Assembly: GCA_027924585.1 (NCBI GenBank) | Contig: BSBM01000252.1 | Coordinates: 7,378,001 to 7,442,000 of the forward strand | Reading direction: 5' to 3' | DNA from: Larix kaempferi | Taxonomy: Eukaryota > Streptophyta > Pinopsida > Pinales > Pinaceae | DNA: 64,000 bases | Part shown: piece after piece, positions 10,782 through 21,799 of the stretch | Numbering within the stretch: position 1 is the stretch's first letter | Layout of the letters: every line of letters begins with the position of its first letter | The notes under the pieces: generated by a model | Seen by the model: only the letters and a program-made list of their open reading frames with translations | Database searches by the model: none | What the model was told of the DNA's origin: nothing | Made by a program: the position numbers and the translations under genes

Positions 10782-13700
10782 TCAAAGCTTTAGATGTGGA
10801 AATTGTTGTTGAATATGAAGGAGTGGTTCCCATGTAGCATCCTCTGGTTGCATGTCGTGCCACTGAATTAAGACCTCTGTGATAGAGCGAGAGCGAAGTT
10901 GACGCGTGCGCCGATTGAGGATGGCCTCTGGCTCCAAAAGGATGGATCCTTCATTATCCAGTTCGAGTAAAATCGTTTGGCCGCTGATGTTGGTGCCAAG
11001 AACTTTCTTCAAACAAGAGACATGAAAGACTGGATGAATGCGGGAAGAAGGAGGAAGTTCCAATTTATAAGCAACGGACCCCATCTTCTGAAGAATCCGA
11101 TATGGCCCATAGAACTTTGGAGCGAGCTTATGACGCCCTTTGAGTTTCAAGGAGGATTGTTTGTACGGATGGAGACGAAGAAAAACCATATCGCCGACTT
11201 GAAAAGTGCGCTCCAAACGGTGCTGATCAGCTTGTTGCTTCATGCGATTTCTTGCCATGTGAAGATTGTCCCGCAAAATGCGAAGAATCTGATCGCGGTT
11301 GCGAAGGACCGTGTCAACTTCCTGAACTGGTGAACTGGTGGGGGTGTATGGAAGAAGAGCTGGAGGTGCCTGACCATAGACTGCTTCATATGGGGTCATT
11401 TTAGAGGCAGTGTGGTAAGAGGTATTGTACCACCATTCAGCGAGAGGGAGCCACTTTTCCCACTGATGTTGTTGTTCCGAGGTGAAGCAACGAAGATAAG
11501 TTTCCAAGCATTTATTGACAATTTCAGTCTGACCATCTGTTTGTGGGTGATACCCTGAACTCATCTTCAGTTTGGTGCCAGTGTGGCGAAATAGTTCTGT
11601 CCAAAAATGACTGGTGAAAGTCGCATCACGATCTGAGACAATGGAAGAAGGGATGCCATGAAGACGAAAGATCTGGTCCATAAAAATTTGAGCGACGGAG
11701 GAGGATGTATAGGGATGGCTGAGAGCACAAAAATGACTATATTTGGAGAGGTGATCAACCACAACGAGAATCACTGTCTTCCCGCCAGATTTAGGGATCC
11801 CTTCAATGAAATCCATATAAATATCTGTCCAAATCCGTGTAGGTAAGGGTTCAAGCAATCCTGGAAGGAGTGTTGTTTCACCCTTATTGCGCTGGCAGGT
11901 ATCACATTCGGCCACCATCTGTTGAATTGTCCTTTTCATGCCCTGCCAAAAGAAGTTACGCCATGCTCGTTCATATGTTTTGAGGAACCCAGAGTGCCCG
12001 GCCGATGGAGAAGCATGGAGTTCATAGAAGACAGCCTGTTGAAGATCTGTGCTCTGGGGAAGCACCAGACGACCCTTGTATCGCAGAGAAGCACCATCCC
12101 AAGAGTAATGTTGTATAGCAGAAGGGTTGTTGGTCAAGTGTTGGATGATCGGAGATAAGGAAGAGTCATTGACATAACCCTGTTGAACAGATTGCAACCA
12201 ATTTGGAACAGGCATAGAAATAGCTGAAAGAGAACCTTGGGCATCAAATGTTCGAGAAAGAGCATCTGCCACAATATTGTCTTTACCCTTCTTGTAAGTG
12301 ATCTCATAGTCATAACCCATGAGTTTGCTAACCCATTTCTGTTGTGCCGGGGAGGAGACACGCTGGTCCAAGAAATATTTTAGACTCTGGTGATCAGTCT
12401 TGATGCAGAAATGATTCCCTAATAGGTATGGACGCCACTTCTGTACTGCATGCAAAATAGCCATCATTTCCTTCTCATAGGTAGAGGCAACTAAATTCTT
12501 ACCTGAAAGGGCTTTGCTGGTGAACGCAATGGGGTGTTCATCTTGAAGGAGAACAGCACCAAGTCCATTGCCGCAAGCATCACTCTCAATAGTGAAGGGC
12601 TTGGAAAAATCGGGCATAGCTAGCACAAGTGTAGTACACATAGCTTGTTTTAGTTTGTCAAATGCACACTGAGCAGCAGGTGTCCATGTAAAAGCATCCT
12701 TTTTCAATAGAGCAGTTAATGGAGCTGCAATCTTCCCATAATCCTTGACAAACTTGCGGTAGTATCAAGTCAACCCCAAAAAACCACGAAGGCTCTTGAG
12801 TGTCTGAGGATGTGGCCAATTGTTCATGGCATCGATTTTGGCAGGATCCACGCGAACCCCTTGTGCTGAGATAATGTGCCCGAGATACTCAACTTCATTT
12901 TGTCCAAAAACACATTTAGACTGCTTGGCATGGAGATGATGGTCAGAGAAAAGTTGCATGACAAGATCCAGATGCTGGAGATGTTCATCCCATGTTTTAC
13001 TGTAGATGAGGATATCATCAAAGAATACCAGAATGAATTTCCGCAAGTAGGGTCGAAATATTTTATTCATTAAGGCCTGGAATGTGGAAGGAGCATTAGT
13101 GAGGCCAAAGGGCATGACCAAAAACTCATAATGGCCATCATGTGTGCGGAAAGCTGTTTTAAGAATATCATCCTCATGAACCCGAATTTGATGATACCCA
13201 GAACGAAGATCCAACTTGGAGAAAAAGTGAGCCCCATGAACCTCATCAAGAAGCTCATCAACAACAGGAATTGGAAACTTATCCTTGATGGTGAGGTGAT
13301 TAAGTGCTCGGAAGTCAATGCAGAGGCGCCATGACCCATCTTTTTTGCGGACAAGAATAACTGGAGAAGAAAAGGAACTAGTGCTTGGGCGAATAATACC
13401 TTGCTTCAATAAGTCCTGAACGAGCATTTCAATCTCCGTTTTTTGGTGAAATGGGTAGCAATAGGGCCTGATGTTGGGAGGAACGCTGCCAGGAAGGAAC
13501 TGAATATCATGGTCTTCTATCCTAGAAGGTGGTAATCCCACTGGTTCAGCAAAGACACCTGTATAGCGATCCAGAATTTGTTGTAGATCCAAAGGAGTAG
13601 TGGAGACCATTGATGGTTGCATCTGGATGGAATGGATCTGAGCGATGACACCATGTGAATTCTTCTTGAGGAGTTTTTCCATGCGATGTGAACTGATGAT

Positions 13701-14237
13701 GCTGAGAGAACCTGGTTGTAATCCTGTCAATGTGTGTTTGTGTCCATTGAGGGAAAACTGCATCCAAAGTTCAGCAAAATCCCATAAGATAGGGCCGAGT
13801 GTGCGTAGCCATTGAGCGCCCAAAACCACATCACATCCGCCTAAGGGCAAGGCAAACATGTCAGAGCGCAAGGTATAATCTCCCATAGAGATACGCACAT
13901 TTCGACACTTCCCTTTGCAAGGTAAGGTGCCCCCATTGGCAACCATGACTTCAAAGTTGGAGCAAGGATGGATAAAACAATCAGCTTGTTTGGCGATCCG
14001 AGGGTCAATGAAATTATGAGTGCTACCAGAATCAATGAGGATTGTAAGAGGAAGCTTCTTGAAGTAGCCCCTGACCCGCATTGTTTGGGGGGTGGTGATT
14101 CCAGCTAAAGCATGGAGAGATATCTCTGGCTGGTCATCCTGAGACGGAGGGTCAATAGGCGGTTCCTGAATGTCGACCGGAGCATACAGTGTTTCTGGAT
14201 CTTCGTCACCCATTTCAGAGGCAGGCGGAGACTCCAC
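10782..14237 (-). pseudogene. Chromovirus pol: protease, RT, RNase H, integrase, chromodomain
   Basis: One frame of about 1150 codons with a single internal stop at 12765-12767, in the conserved GLTGYYRKF segment after RT (Gly to stop). Domains in order: protease (LIDSGSTHNFID, about residues 65-80); RT with CIDFRALN, KLDLRSGYHQIR, MPFGLTNAPSTF and the catalytic VFFDDILIYS; RNase H (ESDACGNGLGAVLL, TDHQSLKYFL, DNIVADALSR); integrase zinc finger (H-H-C-C around AGHSGFLKTY and CDTCQRNKGE); integrase core (MDFIEGIPKSGG, SDRDATFTSHFW, HPQTDGQTEIVN); and a chromodomain at the C-terminus (LIQWHDMQPEDATWEP). The product would copy and insert the element, and the chromodomain would steer integration to marked chromatin. 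A stop also separates it from gag, in the same frame. Confidence 0.93.
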
Positions 14238-14258
14238 ATCCAGGAGATAGAGCTTTTG

Positions 14259-14958
14259 CTAAACACATCTATGTCCCTGAGTGAATTTCTCATCACAATT
14301 ATAGCAAAGCCTCTTTTCTCTGCGTGCTTGCATCTCTGTTTCAGACAAACGCTTGATAGGAGTCGGTCGAGGAGCATGCGGTATAGGTGGTCGCTGAGAA
14401 CCCATATTTCGGAAGGGAACAAAAGTGGGCTTGGAGCGTTGTTGGGCTGCAATCTTGTCTTCTGCCAACTTAGCCAACCCTAGTGCTTCCATAATTGTGT
14501 TGGGACAGAACATTTTGACCTCAGAGCGGATGGCATCCTTTAGACCACTGATAAAACAACTCCGGTAAAATTCATCAGACAATCCTTCGGTGTGGTTGGC
14601 TAGATTCTCAAATTCGGTTTGATACTCTCTCACAGTGCCAGTTTGGCGAAGTTTAGTGAGGGCTCCTGTGAAGTCATCAAAAGCACTAGGACCAAATCGT
14701 TGCAAAAGGAGCTAACAAAAGTCTGGCCAGTTGGGCTCTGGATGAGCCTTGATGTACCAACGGTACCATTGAAGAGCTTCCTGTTCCAAATGAAAGGATG
14801 CCAACGGAACTTTGTTGACATCAAAAGTATTATGCAGACTGAAATACTGTTCTGCACGATAGATCCATCCAGTTGGATCGGTACCATTGAAGCGAGGAAA
14901 ATCAAGCTTCGGACCACGGAAATTGCTGGAAGAAGAGAACCCATTGTCTGCTGAAGAC
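14259..14958 (-). pseudogene. Chromovirus gag, C-terminal part
   Basis: This continues gag after the inverted block. The first part reads through FPRFNGTDPTGWIYRAEQYF and WYRWYIKAHPEPNWPDF, the usual opening of a chromovirus gag domain. A TAG at about 14714 breaks it, then 148 codons run to the CCHC knuckle CYNCDEKFTQGHRC and a stop. That stop lies in frame with pol (QKLYLLD follows), so an ancestral single gag-pol frame or a readthrough arrangement is likely. The N-terminal part of the same gene is at 15896-16010. Confidence 0.85.
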
Positions 14959-15895
14959 TGTTAGGAACCCATGTCTTTACTTTGTTAGTATGTTGTTGTT
15001 GGACGCATATGCTTTGTAAGTTGTCCCGTAGTATTTGTTGATCAATAGTTTGTGTTATTGTTGTTGGCGCATATGCTTTGTAAGTCGCCCGTAGTATTGT
15101 TGATCCATAGTTTGTAACGGTCCATGGTTTCGACCCATAGTATTGGCGCCTAGAATTAGTATATAAGTGTGTGTTGAGACCTATGAAGGCACCGTGAAGT
15201 TATTTGTATTGAGCTTGCTCATAGGAGGTTGCCCCCTCTAAGTGGCCCGTGATCAATATAAAAGTGATTCTAAGTTCTGTCATTTCTTCTATTTCGCATA
15301 TTTTCATTAAGTAATTGTTGCAGGTGCCTCACATCTGGTATCAGAGCACTTTCTTGGGCTCGCTGGGTGAAATTTCTGCCAAAAAAAATTTCCGCATCTG
15401 TTGCAGGTTCGGATTTGGGAATAATCCCTATCCGCTTAACTGTGGGAAGTACTTGGGCATAAGCCCTAAAACTCATTGTGAGGAGTACCACAGGAACCCC
15501 GAAGTAGCTGGCCCATTGAGAGGACCTGCCAGCGAAAAGGGCAACGACCCCTACCTGATTGACTAGTTCCCACCCGTGAGGTAAACCGAGAGCTGTCGTT
15601 TGTGGCAAAGCGGTTATCAGTTTTACCTGAGTCGTGGAGTGAGGGGTACTGCCCCAATACGCAAGCCGTCAGACAGCATTGGTGGTCGAGTGAAAACCCT
15701 GAACTGTTAGGAAGCCGCACATACCTGGGGTCCATATCTACTTTCAGCTGAACTATTGTCGATCACTGTTGCGCCGTTTCAGATCCATTTTGCAAGCCGT
15801 TCCAAATCCAGCCGTTCGGCGTTGTTCCAGATTCCTTCCGAGCCGTAGCCGCTCCAGTCTGTAAAAAAAAAAAAAAAAAATCCGAGCCGTAGCCG
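14959..15895 (+). repeat. Inverted copy of chromovirus 5' LTR plus leader, inside gag
   Basis: The block is a reverse-complement duplicate of 16441-17379. It contains a full LTR in plus orientation (14959-15333, TGTTAGGAACCC to GTGCCTCACA), a primer-binding site TGGTATCAGAGC at 15336-15347, and leader down to 15895. It begins exactly at the LTR terminus, abutting gag at 14958. A GCTGAA hexamer of gag is present on both sides of the block, suggesting a short duplication or microhomology at the junctions. The arms are about 937 and 939 bp with a 545-bp spacer. Confidence 0.9.
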
Positions 15896-16010
15896 TAGCT
15901 GAATGTTCAAGATGGAGACCGAGAAATTTTTCATCCAGATCCTGGAGTTTGGCTTGGATGGCTGCAAGTGCTTCCTCCATGGTTTTTGCTCCTGCACGGG
16001 TGACAACCAT
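15896..16010 (-). pseudogene. Chromovirus gag, N-terminal part
   Basis: It starts at the ATG at 16010 and reads about 38 codons (VVTRAGAKTMEEALAAIQAK and on to LHLEHSA), a typical short coiled-coil opening of a chromovirus gag. The inverted block then cuts the frame, which runs into a homopolymer-encoded Phe run and stops. The gene resumes at 14958. Reading from 16010 avoids the alternative in-frame Met two codons upstream. Confidence 0.7.
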
Positions 16011-16440
16011 AACCAAGATTTTTTTTATTTTTTTTATTGACTGGGTAGGAAAACAAAAACAAGAACTACTTCAGTAAGGGAAAATTTGGATTTGGGAAAA
16101 AATCAGAAGGGTAATTGGGGTTTGACTAGGTTTTGGACACTGTTGGATAGACAGGGAAGCAAAAATGAGGATTTCAGAAGCAGGGTGAAAGAATGGGAAA
16201 ATTTGGCAGAGGGGAACAAAGAAGTAGAATTCAGAAAGGAACTCTGTGGTAAAATTTGAAGGTGATTGGGTGAAATCTGAGGAAGTTATGGCAAACCCTA
16301 AAATAAGACAAATGTGGGATTTCGGGCTGTAGGAAGGGGAATTGAGGATAGGGTCCTCAGGAATGAAATATGCAGAATGGAATGACAGGGGTTCCCTGAA
16401 AATTTCAAGGGAAACAGAGGTAAAACAAGGGAGACTGGAG
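16011..16440 (-). other. Chromovirus untranslated leader (unique part)
   Basis: Non-coding sequence between gag start and the inverted repeat arm. It contains purine-rich stretches and a T-rich run (16020-16036). I see no gene in it. Confidence 0.6.
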
Positions 16441-16505
16441 CGGCTACGGCTCGGATTTTTTTTTTTTTTTTTCAATATACAGACTGGAGCGGCTACGGCT
16501 CGGAA
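16433..16505 (-). mobile_element. Very short poly(A) insertion with a 24-bp target duplication
   Basis: A 24-bp sequence ending in GGCTACGGCTCGGA is present twice in direct orientation. Between the copies, on the minus strand, are eight bases (GTATATTG) and a run of 15 A. Long target duplication plus a 3' poly(A) is the signature of LINE-driven insertion, here truncated to almost nothing. The inverted arm at 15841-15895 carries the same layout with GT and 18 A, so the insertion preceded the inverted duplication. Confidence 0.6.
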
Positions 16506-16993
16506 GGAATCTGGAACAACGCCGAACGGCTGGATTTGGAACGGCTTGCAAAATGGATCTGAAACGGCGCAGCAGTGATCAACAATAGTTCAGCTGAAAG
16601 TAGATATGGACCCCAGGTATGTGCGGCTTCCTAACAGTTCAGGGGTTTCACTCGGCCACCAATGCTGTCTGACAGCTTGCGTATTGGGGCAGTACCCCTC
16701 ACTCCACGGCTCAGGTAAAACTGATAACCGCTTTGCCACAAACGACATCTCTTGGTTTACCTCACGGGTGGGAACTAGTCAATCAGGTAGGGATCGTTGC
16801 CCTTTTCGTTGGCAGGTCCTCTCAATGGGCCAGCTACTTCGAGGTTCCTGTGGTACTCCTCACAATGAGTTTTAGGGCTTATGCCCAAGTACTTCCCACA
16901 GTTAAGCGGATAGGGATTATTCCCAAATCCGAACCTGCAACAGATGCGAAAAAAAATTTTGGCAGAAATTTCACCCAGCGAGCCCAAGAAAGT

Positions 16994-17005
16994 GCTCTGA
17001 TATCA
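16994..17005 (-). other. Primer-binding site of the chromovirus
   Basis: The minus strand reads TGATATCAGAGC two bases after the LTR, one change from the tRNA-Met initiator type site. The inverted copy at 15336-15347 keeps TGGTATCAGAGC. Confidence 0.82.
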
Positions 17006-17007
17006 GA

Positions 17008-17379
17008 TGTGATGCACCTGCAACAATTACTTAATAAAAATATGCGAAATAGCAGAAATGACAGAACTCAGAATCACTTTTATATTGATCACGGGCCACT
17101 TCGAGGGGGCAACCTCCTATGAGCAAGCTCAATACAAATAACTTCACGGTGCCTTCATAGGTCTCAACACACACTTATATACTAATTCTAGGGGCCAATA
17201 CTATGGGTCGAAACCATGGGCCGTTACAAACTATGGATCAACAATACTACGGGCGACTTACAAAGCATATGCGCCAACAATAACACAAACTATTGATCAA
17301 CAAATACTACGGGACGACTTACAAAGCATATGCATCCAACATCAACATACTAACAAAGTAAAGACATGGGTTCCTAACA
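17008..17379 (-). repeat. Chromovirus 5' LTR
   Basis: 372 bp, four differences from 10381-10752 by direct reading. It is followed by the right CTGTG target duplication (17380-17384). Confidence 0.92.
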
Positions 17380-17384
17380 CTGTG

Positions 17385-18412
17385 CTACGACAGCTGCGAG
17401 GTCGCGATCCTCCCAAATCAGCAATCATTACAGATCGTTAGCAGATGGGACTTTCTCAGTCTTTAGCTATTTTGGCAGGTATGATTGTTAGCCTGCCCGG
17501 ATTGGCGCCGGGGTTAGGCACGTTTGGAACATGGCAACACACCGTGGCAACATGGCTAATAGCACCACGAGTGACGGTTCGCACGTTTTTTACACGAAGG
17601 GCAGCTGGGAGAAGTATGGTCGTCGTTACGCACGTAGGAAGTCCGGTCTCAACATGTAGGAAACAAATGATGACAGAATCGACGCCTTAGGTCAGTGGAT
17701 TTGTGAATGATTTCCGAGTCAGGCGTCCCGAAAGATGGAAATGCATAAATACAGGCACTAGAGGCTAGCAGAGCAAAGAGGTATTTACCAGACGAGAGAA
17801 CTAGATGTTGCGAGTAGGTCAAGTAATTGGATAAGTTAGGAATTCCAAGGAGGCTGTGGAAATGATCTATTTCATTTCTTGCGGTAGCACACCAAGTGTG
17901 TTGCGAGCTCGAACGACGAGTGTGCATGAGCGCCTTGAGTAGGAAGAGGCGTGGGCACTCGGGTGTCACAGAAGCAAAGTTTCATCTGAGATGTCTAGGT
18001 ATGTGGTGGTAGTTCGAAGCTTTGTGGTCCCGGTGACCCCCAGAATGACAGGGGCAGTGGCCCCCTGGCCCCGGTAGGAAGTGATCCTAGGTGCGAAACA
18101 GATGTGCCAGAGCAGTTGGCATGTTTCGCACCTTGGCGTTGTTCATCAACTTCTCCTCAGTCTGCATCAGGTTTTAAGAGACTAGAGGATGAGTTTGAGA
18201 AGTACATAACAGCAAGCCGGATGATCACCGTAAGAGTTTGAGAAGTACATGACAGCGAGCCAACGATCGTCGAACGGAGTTGAGAAGTACACAATAGCAA
18301 GTTCCAGACAATAAGAACAATTTCAGAAACAGAACACAGTGAAGGATGGGTACTCACCAGCAGTGTCCAGCTGAGGTGGCTTGGGACGAGCCACAAGTTT
18401 GTGTTGGGGGCC
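17385..18412 (+). other. 3' non-coding region of the old TAT-like host element
   Basis: This continues the sequence interrupted at 10375. I see no credible coding region. At 18188-18305 three imperfect copies of a roughly 50-bp unit occur, each containing TTGAGAAGTACA. The stretch ends in the G-rich run GTTTGTGTTGGGGGCC (18397-18412), a likely polypurine tract for the LTR that starts at 18413. Confidence 0.5.
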
Positions 18413-19080
18413 TGTTGGCACGGGATAGATCCGCAGGAAGTGCGGAAGCCGACAGGTGCGAAAGGGTCATTCCGCGAAAGAAGGACCATTCACGGTATTC
18501 ATGGGAGTGCAAGAATTGTTAGATTAGTTAAGTCGGTCATGTGGACCGTTTTGTAATAAAATAGAAGCATATAAATAGAGTAGGATTGTAAGCCTAAGGG
18601 CATCAGATTTGGGGAGGATTGATCCTATCTTTTGGGTTTTTTTTGTATCCGCAATATGATGTATTGACAGTTTCTGCGAGGTTCATCCCGCAGGGTTGGT
18701 GAATGAATGGAGTTGTTCAGTTATGGTGTAATCTCTGTCTTTATTCTTATGCAATTATGCGATGATGAATGTGAAATGTGTTATGTGAATGCTTAGAATA
18801 TTGACTGATGCGAATATGCTATAGGCTTAAGAAGTGCTACTAATTTGAATAAGTATGTCGAATATGTTGTTCCAAATGTTTGTTGAACTCTGCAAATGAT
18901 TTAAGATGTGAATGATAAGTTAATGGCATGCTGTGAATATTATAATATCTGGTTATTGTAAGAGTAATCTGTGTTGAAAGCATAACCTCAATTTCACTGT
19001 GGAAACTTGGTTCCAGCAGCCCCCTTATCCATCTCGGGTGAGACTGCACTTGCTTCGCAAGTGTTGTTGGAAAGGGTTAC
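18413..19080 (+). repeat. 3' LTR of the old host element (right border uncertain)
   Basis: It begins TGTTGGCACGGG right after a G-rich tract and has a canonical TATA box TATAAATAG at 18570-18578, followed by T-rich sequence that could serve for 3' processing. The right border is not resolved: integrase of a different element is recognisable from about 19180. Only one copy is in the window, so the LTR call rests on position and on the TG start. Confidence 0.5.
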
Positions 19081-19179
19081 ACCTTTCTGGGCCGGTGTAT
19101 AAGGGAGTTTAGGTTGATAGTTTGTTGGCGACAGTACAAAGTGAACCCCTGTCGATAGACGCTGTGTCAACATGAAATC

Positions 19180-20420
19180 CATAAAATGCCATATCCTGGT
19201 CAACCAGGACACCATAAAACATTTTCTATAGCAAGGAAGCAATACTTTTGGTCGGGAATGAAGAAAGACATTTCCCATTACATATCTAATTGAATGAAAT
19301 GACAAGTGAAGGATGAACATCAACACCAAGCAGGTTTATTGTAGCCTTTTCCAATTCCAGAATGGAAATGGGAAGTGTTAACTATGGATTTTATTACCGG
19401 ATTGCCAACAACTTCAAGAAAGCATGATTCCACCATGGTTGTGGTGGATAATATGTCTAAGGCGTCACATTTTATTCCAATTAAATATACTTACACGGCT
19501 GATGAGGTAGCATGAATATTCATGAAGGGAATATTCAAATTGCACGGGTTACCCAAAGCAATTGTATTCGACCGTGATACAAAATTTACCTCTAACTTTT
19601 GGAAAAGTATTTTGGTAGATTTGGGTACACATATGAATTTTAGTACTGCCTAGCATCCACAAACATATTGGCAAACAGAAGGAGTAAATCAAGTGATTAA
19701 AAACATGATTCACATGTATGTAATGGACAAACCATCCAAGTGGGAAGATTATCTACACTTTGTAGAGTTTGCATATAACAATGAGAAGCAATGATCGTTG
19801 GGAATGAGTCAATTGGAATATTTGTATGGCAAAAGATGTATGACACTATTGACTTGGTATAATCCAATGAACATAATTGTGCTTGGGCCATAAATGCTTA
19901 AGGAAATGGAACACGAGGTTGCAAAAATTAGGAAGAATTTAAAGACAACCCAAGATAGACAAAAAACACTATGTATATAGGAATCGAGTGCATAGGGAAT
20001 TCAATGTCAGGGATCATGTTTACCTCTGACCGAGGCCAAGGAAGAGTGCCTTAAAGCTTGGAAGTTGAGCCAAGCTATCACTGCGATTGTGTGTGACATT
20101 TGAAGTTCTTGAGAGGATAGGGCTAGTTTCATATAGAATTGCATTGCATACTAACAATAGAGCTCACAATGTTTTTCATGTTTATTTGCTTAAGAAATAT
20201 GTACATAATCCTAACCATTAGATTGATTGGGATGTGATCCAGGTGAAACCCAAGGGAGAGTTCCAAATAGATCCATTATGCATCCTTGACAAGAAGGTAA
20301 CATGGCTCCAGAACCAAGCCATCGGATAGGTAAAGGTGTAATGGAAGAACTTTGGTCCCAGTGAGGCTACATGAGAGATGGAGGATGCCATGAGAGAAGC
20401 ATATCCAATTTTGTTTTGAT
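19180..20420 (+). pseudogene. Decayed integrase with chromodomain of a chromovirus
   Basis: Readable across several stops and frame changes. The integrase zinc-finger area is near 19230-19320, followed by the core with DFITGLPTTSRKHDSTMVVV, VFDRDTKFTSNFW and HPQTYWQTEGVNQVI (normally Gln-Thr-Asp-Gly-Gln-Thr-Glu, so one conserved residue is lost). The C-terminal part has ALHTNNRAHNVFHVYLLKKY and then a chromodomain (CILDKKVTWLQNQ, WKNFGPSEAT). The arrangement suggests the Tekay/Del type. Its N-terminal pol and gag are missing. It runs straight into a polypurine tract and LTR. Confidence 0.82.
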
Positions 20421-20451
20421 TTTGAGAAAAAAAAAAATGAGGACGACGTTA

Positions 20452-20468
20452 TTCCAAGGAGGAGGGTA
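20452..20468 (+). other. Polypurine tract
   Basis: The purine-rich AAGGAGGAGGGTAT stretch directly precedes TGTAATACCCC at 20469 and follows the integrase-chromodomain reading frame. Confidence 0.7.
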
Positions 20469-21654
20469 TTGTAATACCCCTAGTTTTGACTTGGAATGTT
20501 TTAAATCAAAATTATGTAAATGGTGTAAATATGCTAGTATGGATTCCTAGTGTGGAGCTTAAGGCCAAGGCCCGACTAGTGAATGGCTAAGCATGTATAT
20601 TATAATATTTCTATATGGACTATGTGGTTTGATTTTCGTGCTAACTCGAAAGGTATGTAAATATTGTGTTGGAAAAATAATAAAATGGTCCAAGATGGTT
20701 GTGTAAAGAGCAATAGAGGGGCTATGATTCCACTAGTGGGCAAGAAGAAAGGAGTTTTGTGGGAGATTAAATCCTCTATTGCCAAGTTTCAACCTTAGAA
20801 CTCATCCAATTTATTCCATTTATCTTAAATGATCCGATTACTTCCTTTTGAATATTAAATCCAATCATTGAATGCATGTGTGAGGTTGGTGGGGAAGGTC
20901 CTTTCATGTAGTTATGGAAGCATGGGATGAGTGTACTTCTATGACAGTTATGTCAGTTGTAAGATTCATTTCTTTTATGGTCATAAGTTCTGTCTATTGT
21001 ATTTTCACCATTATCTCATATCCATTAGAGTCTACCACTCATTCTATTATGTAGATTTACACTAAGTAGAGTTCTTCCTCTTGTTGTTCATTTACATTAC
21101 CAGATTGTGCATTAACCAAAATTTTGAAATTGTGAAGAAGAATTGTAAATTGGAGGTAAAAGATATGGTTATAGGTGAGCATAGAGGTTGGGCATGATAG
21201 GAACCTTCACCCATTGAGTTATTCTACTTCTACATGCTTGAAAATCCACGAATTAGTGCTACATGAGGTTCTCCAATAGCATACATCAGACTGGACTCTT
21301 ACTGCACACACTAGTAAGGATTGAAAGGGTTGGATTTCCTCAGGGAACGGTGGATCAGTGAAGGGAAATTACTTCCTTGTGTTGTGTCAGGTAGTTGGAA
21401 GGAGTGTCATGGTTGTGATGGCTAAGTGAGATTCCTGTAGAGCTCTAGATGAGCATTTGGCTTAGCATTGAGAGCAGAATGGGTTGTGGGATAAGAGAGA
21501 GAAGCATATAGGTGTTTGCTTTTCCCTGGTGGCCTCATAGTCTAGCTTGGGGGTTGTCTCTCAGCAGAAAGAGTATATGTTGGATTGAGTGCCTACGATT
21601 GGGTGGAAAATATCTCTTACACGGCCAGATCGCTCTTACACAATCAGTTGCATG

Positions 21655-21688
<34 letters not shown>

Positions 21689-21780
21689 ATAGAGTTTATT
21701 TCCATTGTGTTTTACAATTATATATCTACACATGCATTTTACCATTTATAAATCTGTAATATGGCCATGGGATGAAATTT
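20469..21780 (+). repeat. 3' LTR of the decayed chromovirus (right border approximate)
   Basis: The LTR starts TGTAATACCCC, a start common in Tekay-type elements. No second copy is available, so the end is set only by the start of other coding sequence at about 21800. It contains a (TG)n run at 21656-21687. No gene is seen within it. Confidence 0.5.
21656..21687. repeat. (TG)16 microsatellite
   Basis: An uninterrupted TG dinucleotide run of 32 bp. Confidence 0.95.
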
Positions 21781-21799
21781 AGAAGCCTGGAATTCAAAA

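Larger units (their letters stand above)
10381..17379 (-). mobile_element. Chromovirus (Ty3/gypsy), near complete, with an internal inverted duplication
   Basis: Element on the minus strand: 5' LTR 17008-17379, primer-binding site, leader, gag start at 16010, gag interrupted by an inverted block (14959-15895), rest of gag, pol, polypurine tract, 3' LTR 10381-10752. A CTGTG duplication flanks it. The two outer LTRs are both 372 bp and I count four differences (about 1%), so the insertion is fairly young. A chromodomain at the end of integrase places it among chromoviruses. At least three in-frame stops and the inverted block make it non-functional as it stands. Confidence 0.92.
16441..17379 (-). 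repeat. Right arm of the chromovirus inverted repeat (leader plus 5' LTR)
   Basis: The original copy of the duplicated block: leader 16441-17007 and 5' LTR 17008-17379. Its inverted partner is 14959-15895. Confidence 0.9.

Noticed and set aside
10977-11333. Plus-strand frames across 10977-14954
   Set aside because: They are shadows of the well-supported minus-strand gag-pol, whose conserved motifs are in the other strand.
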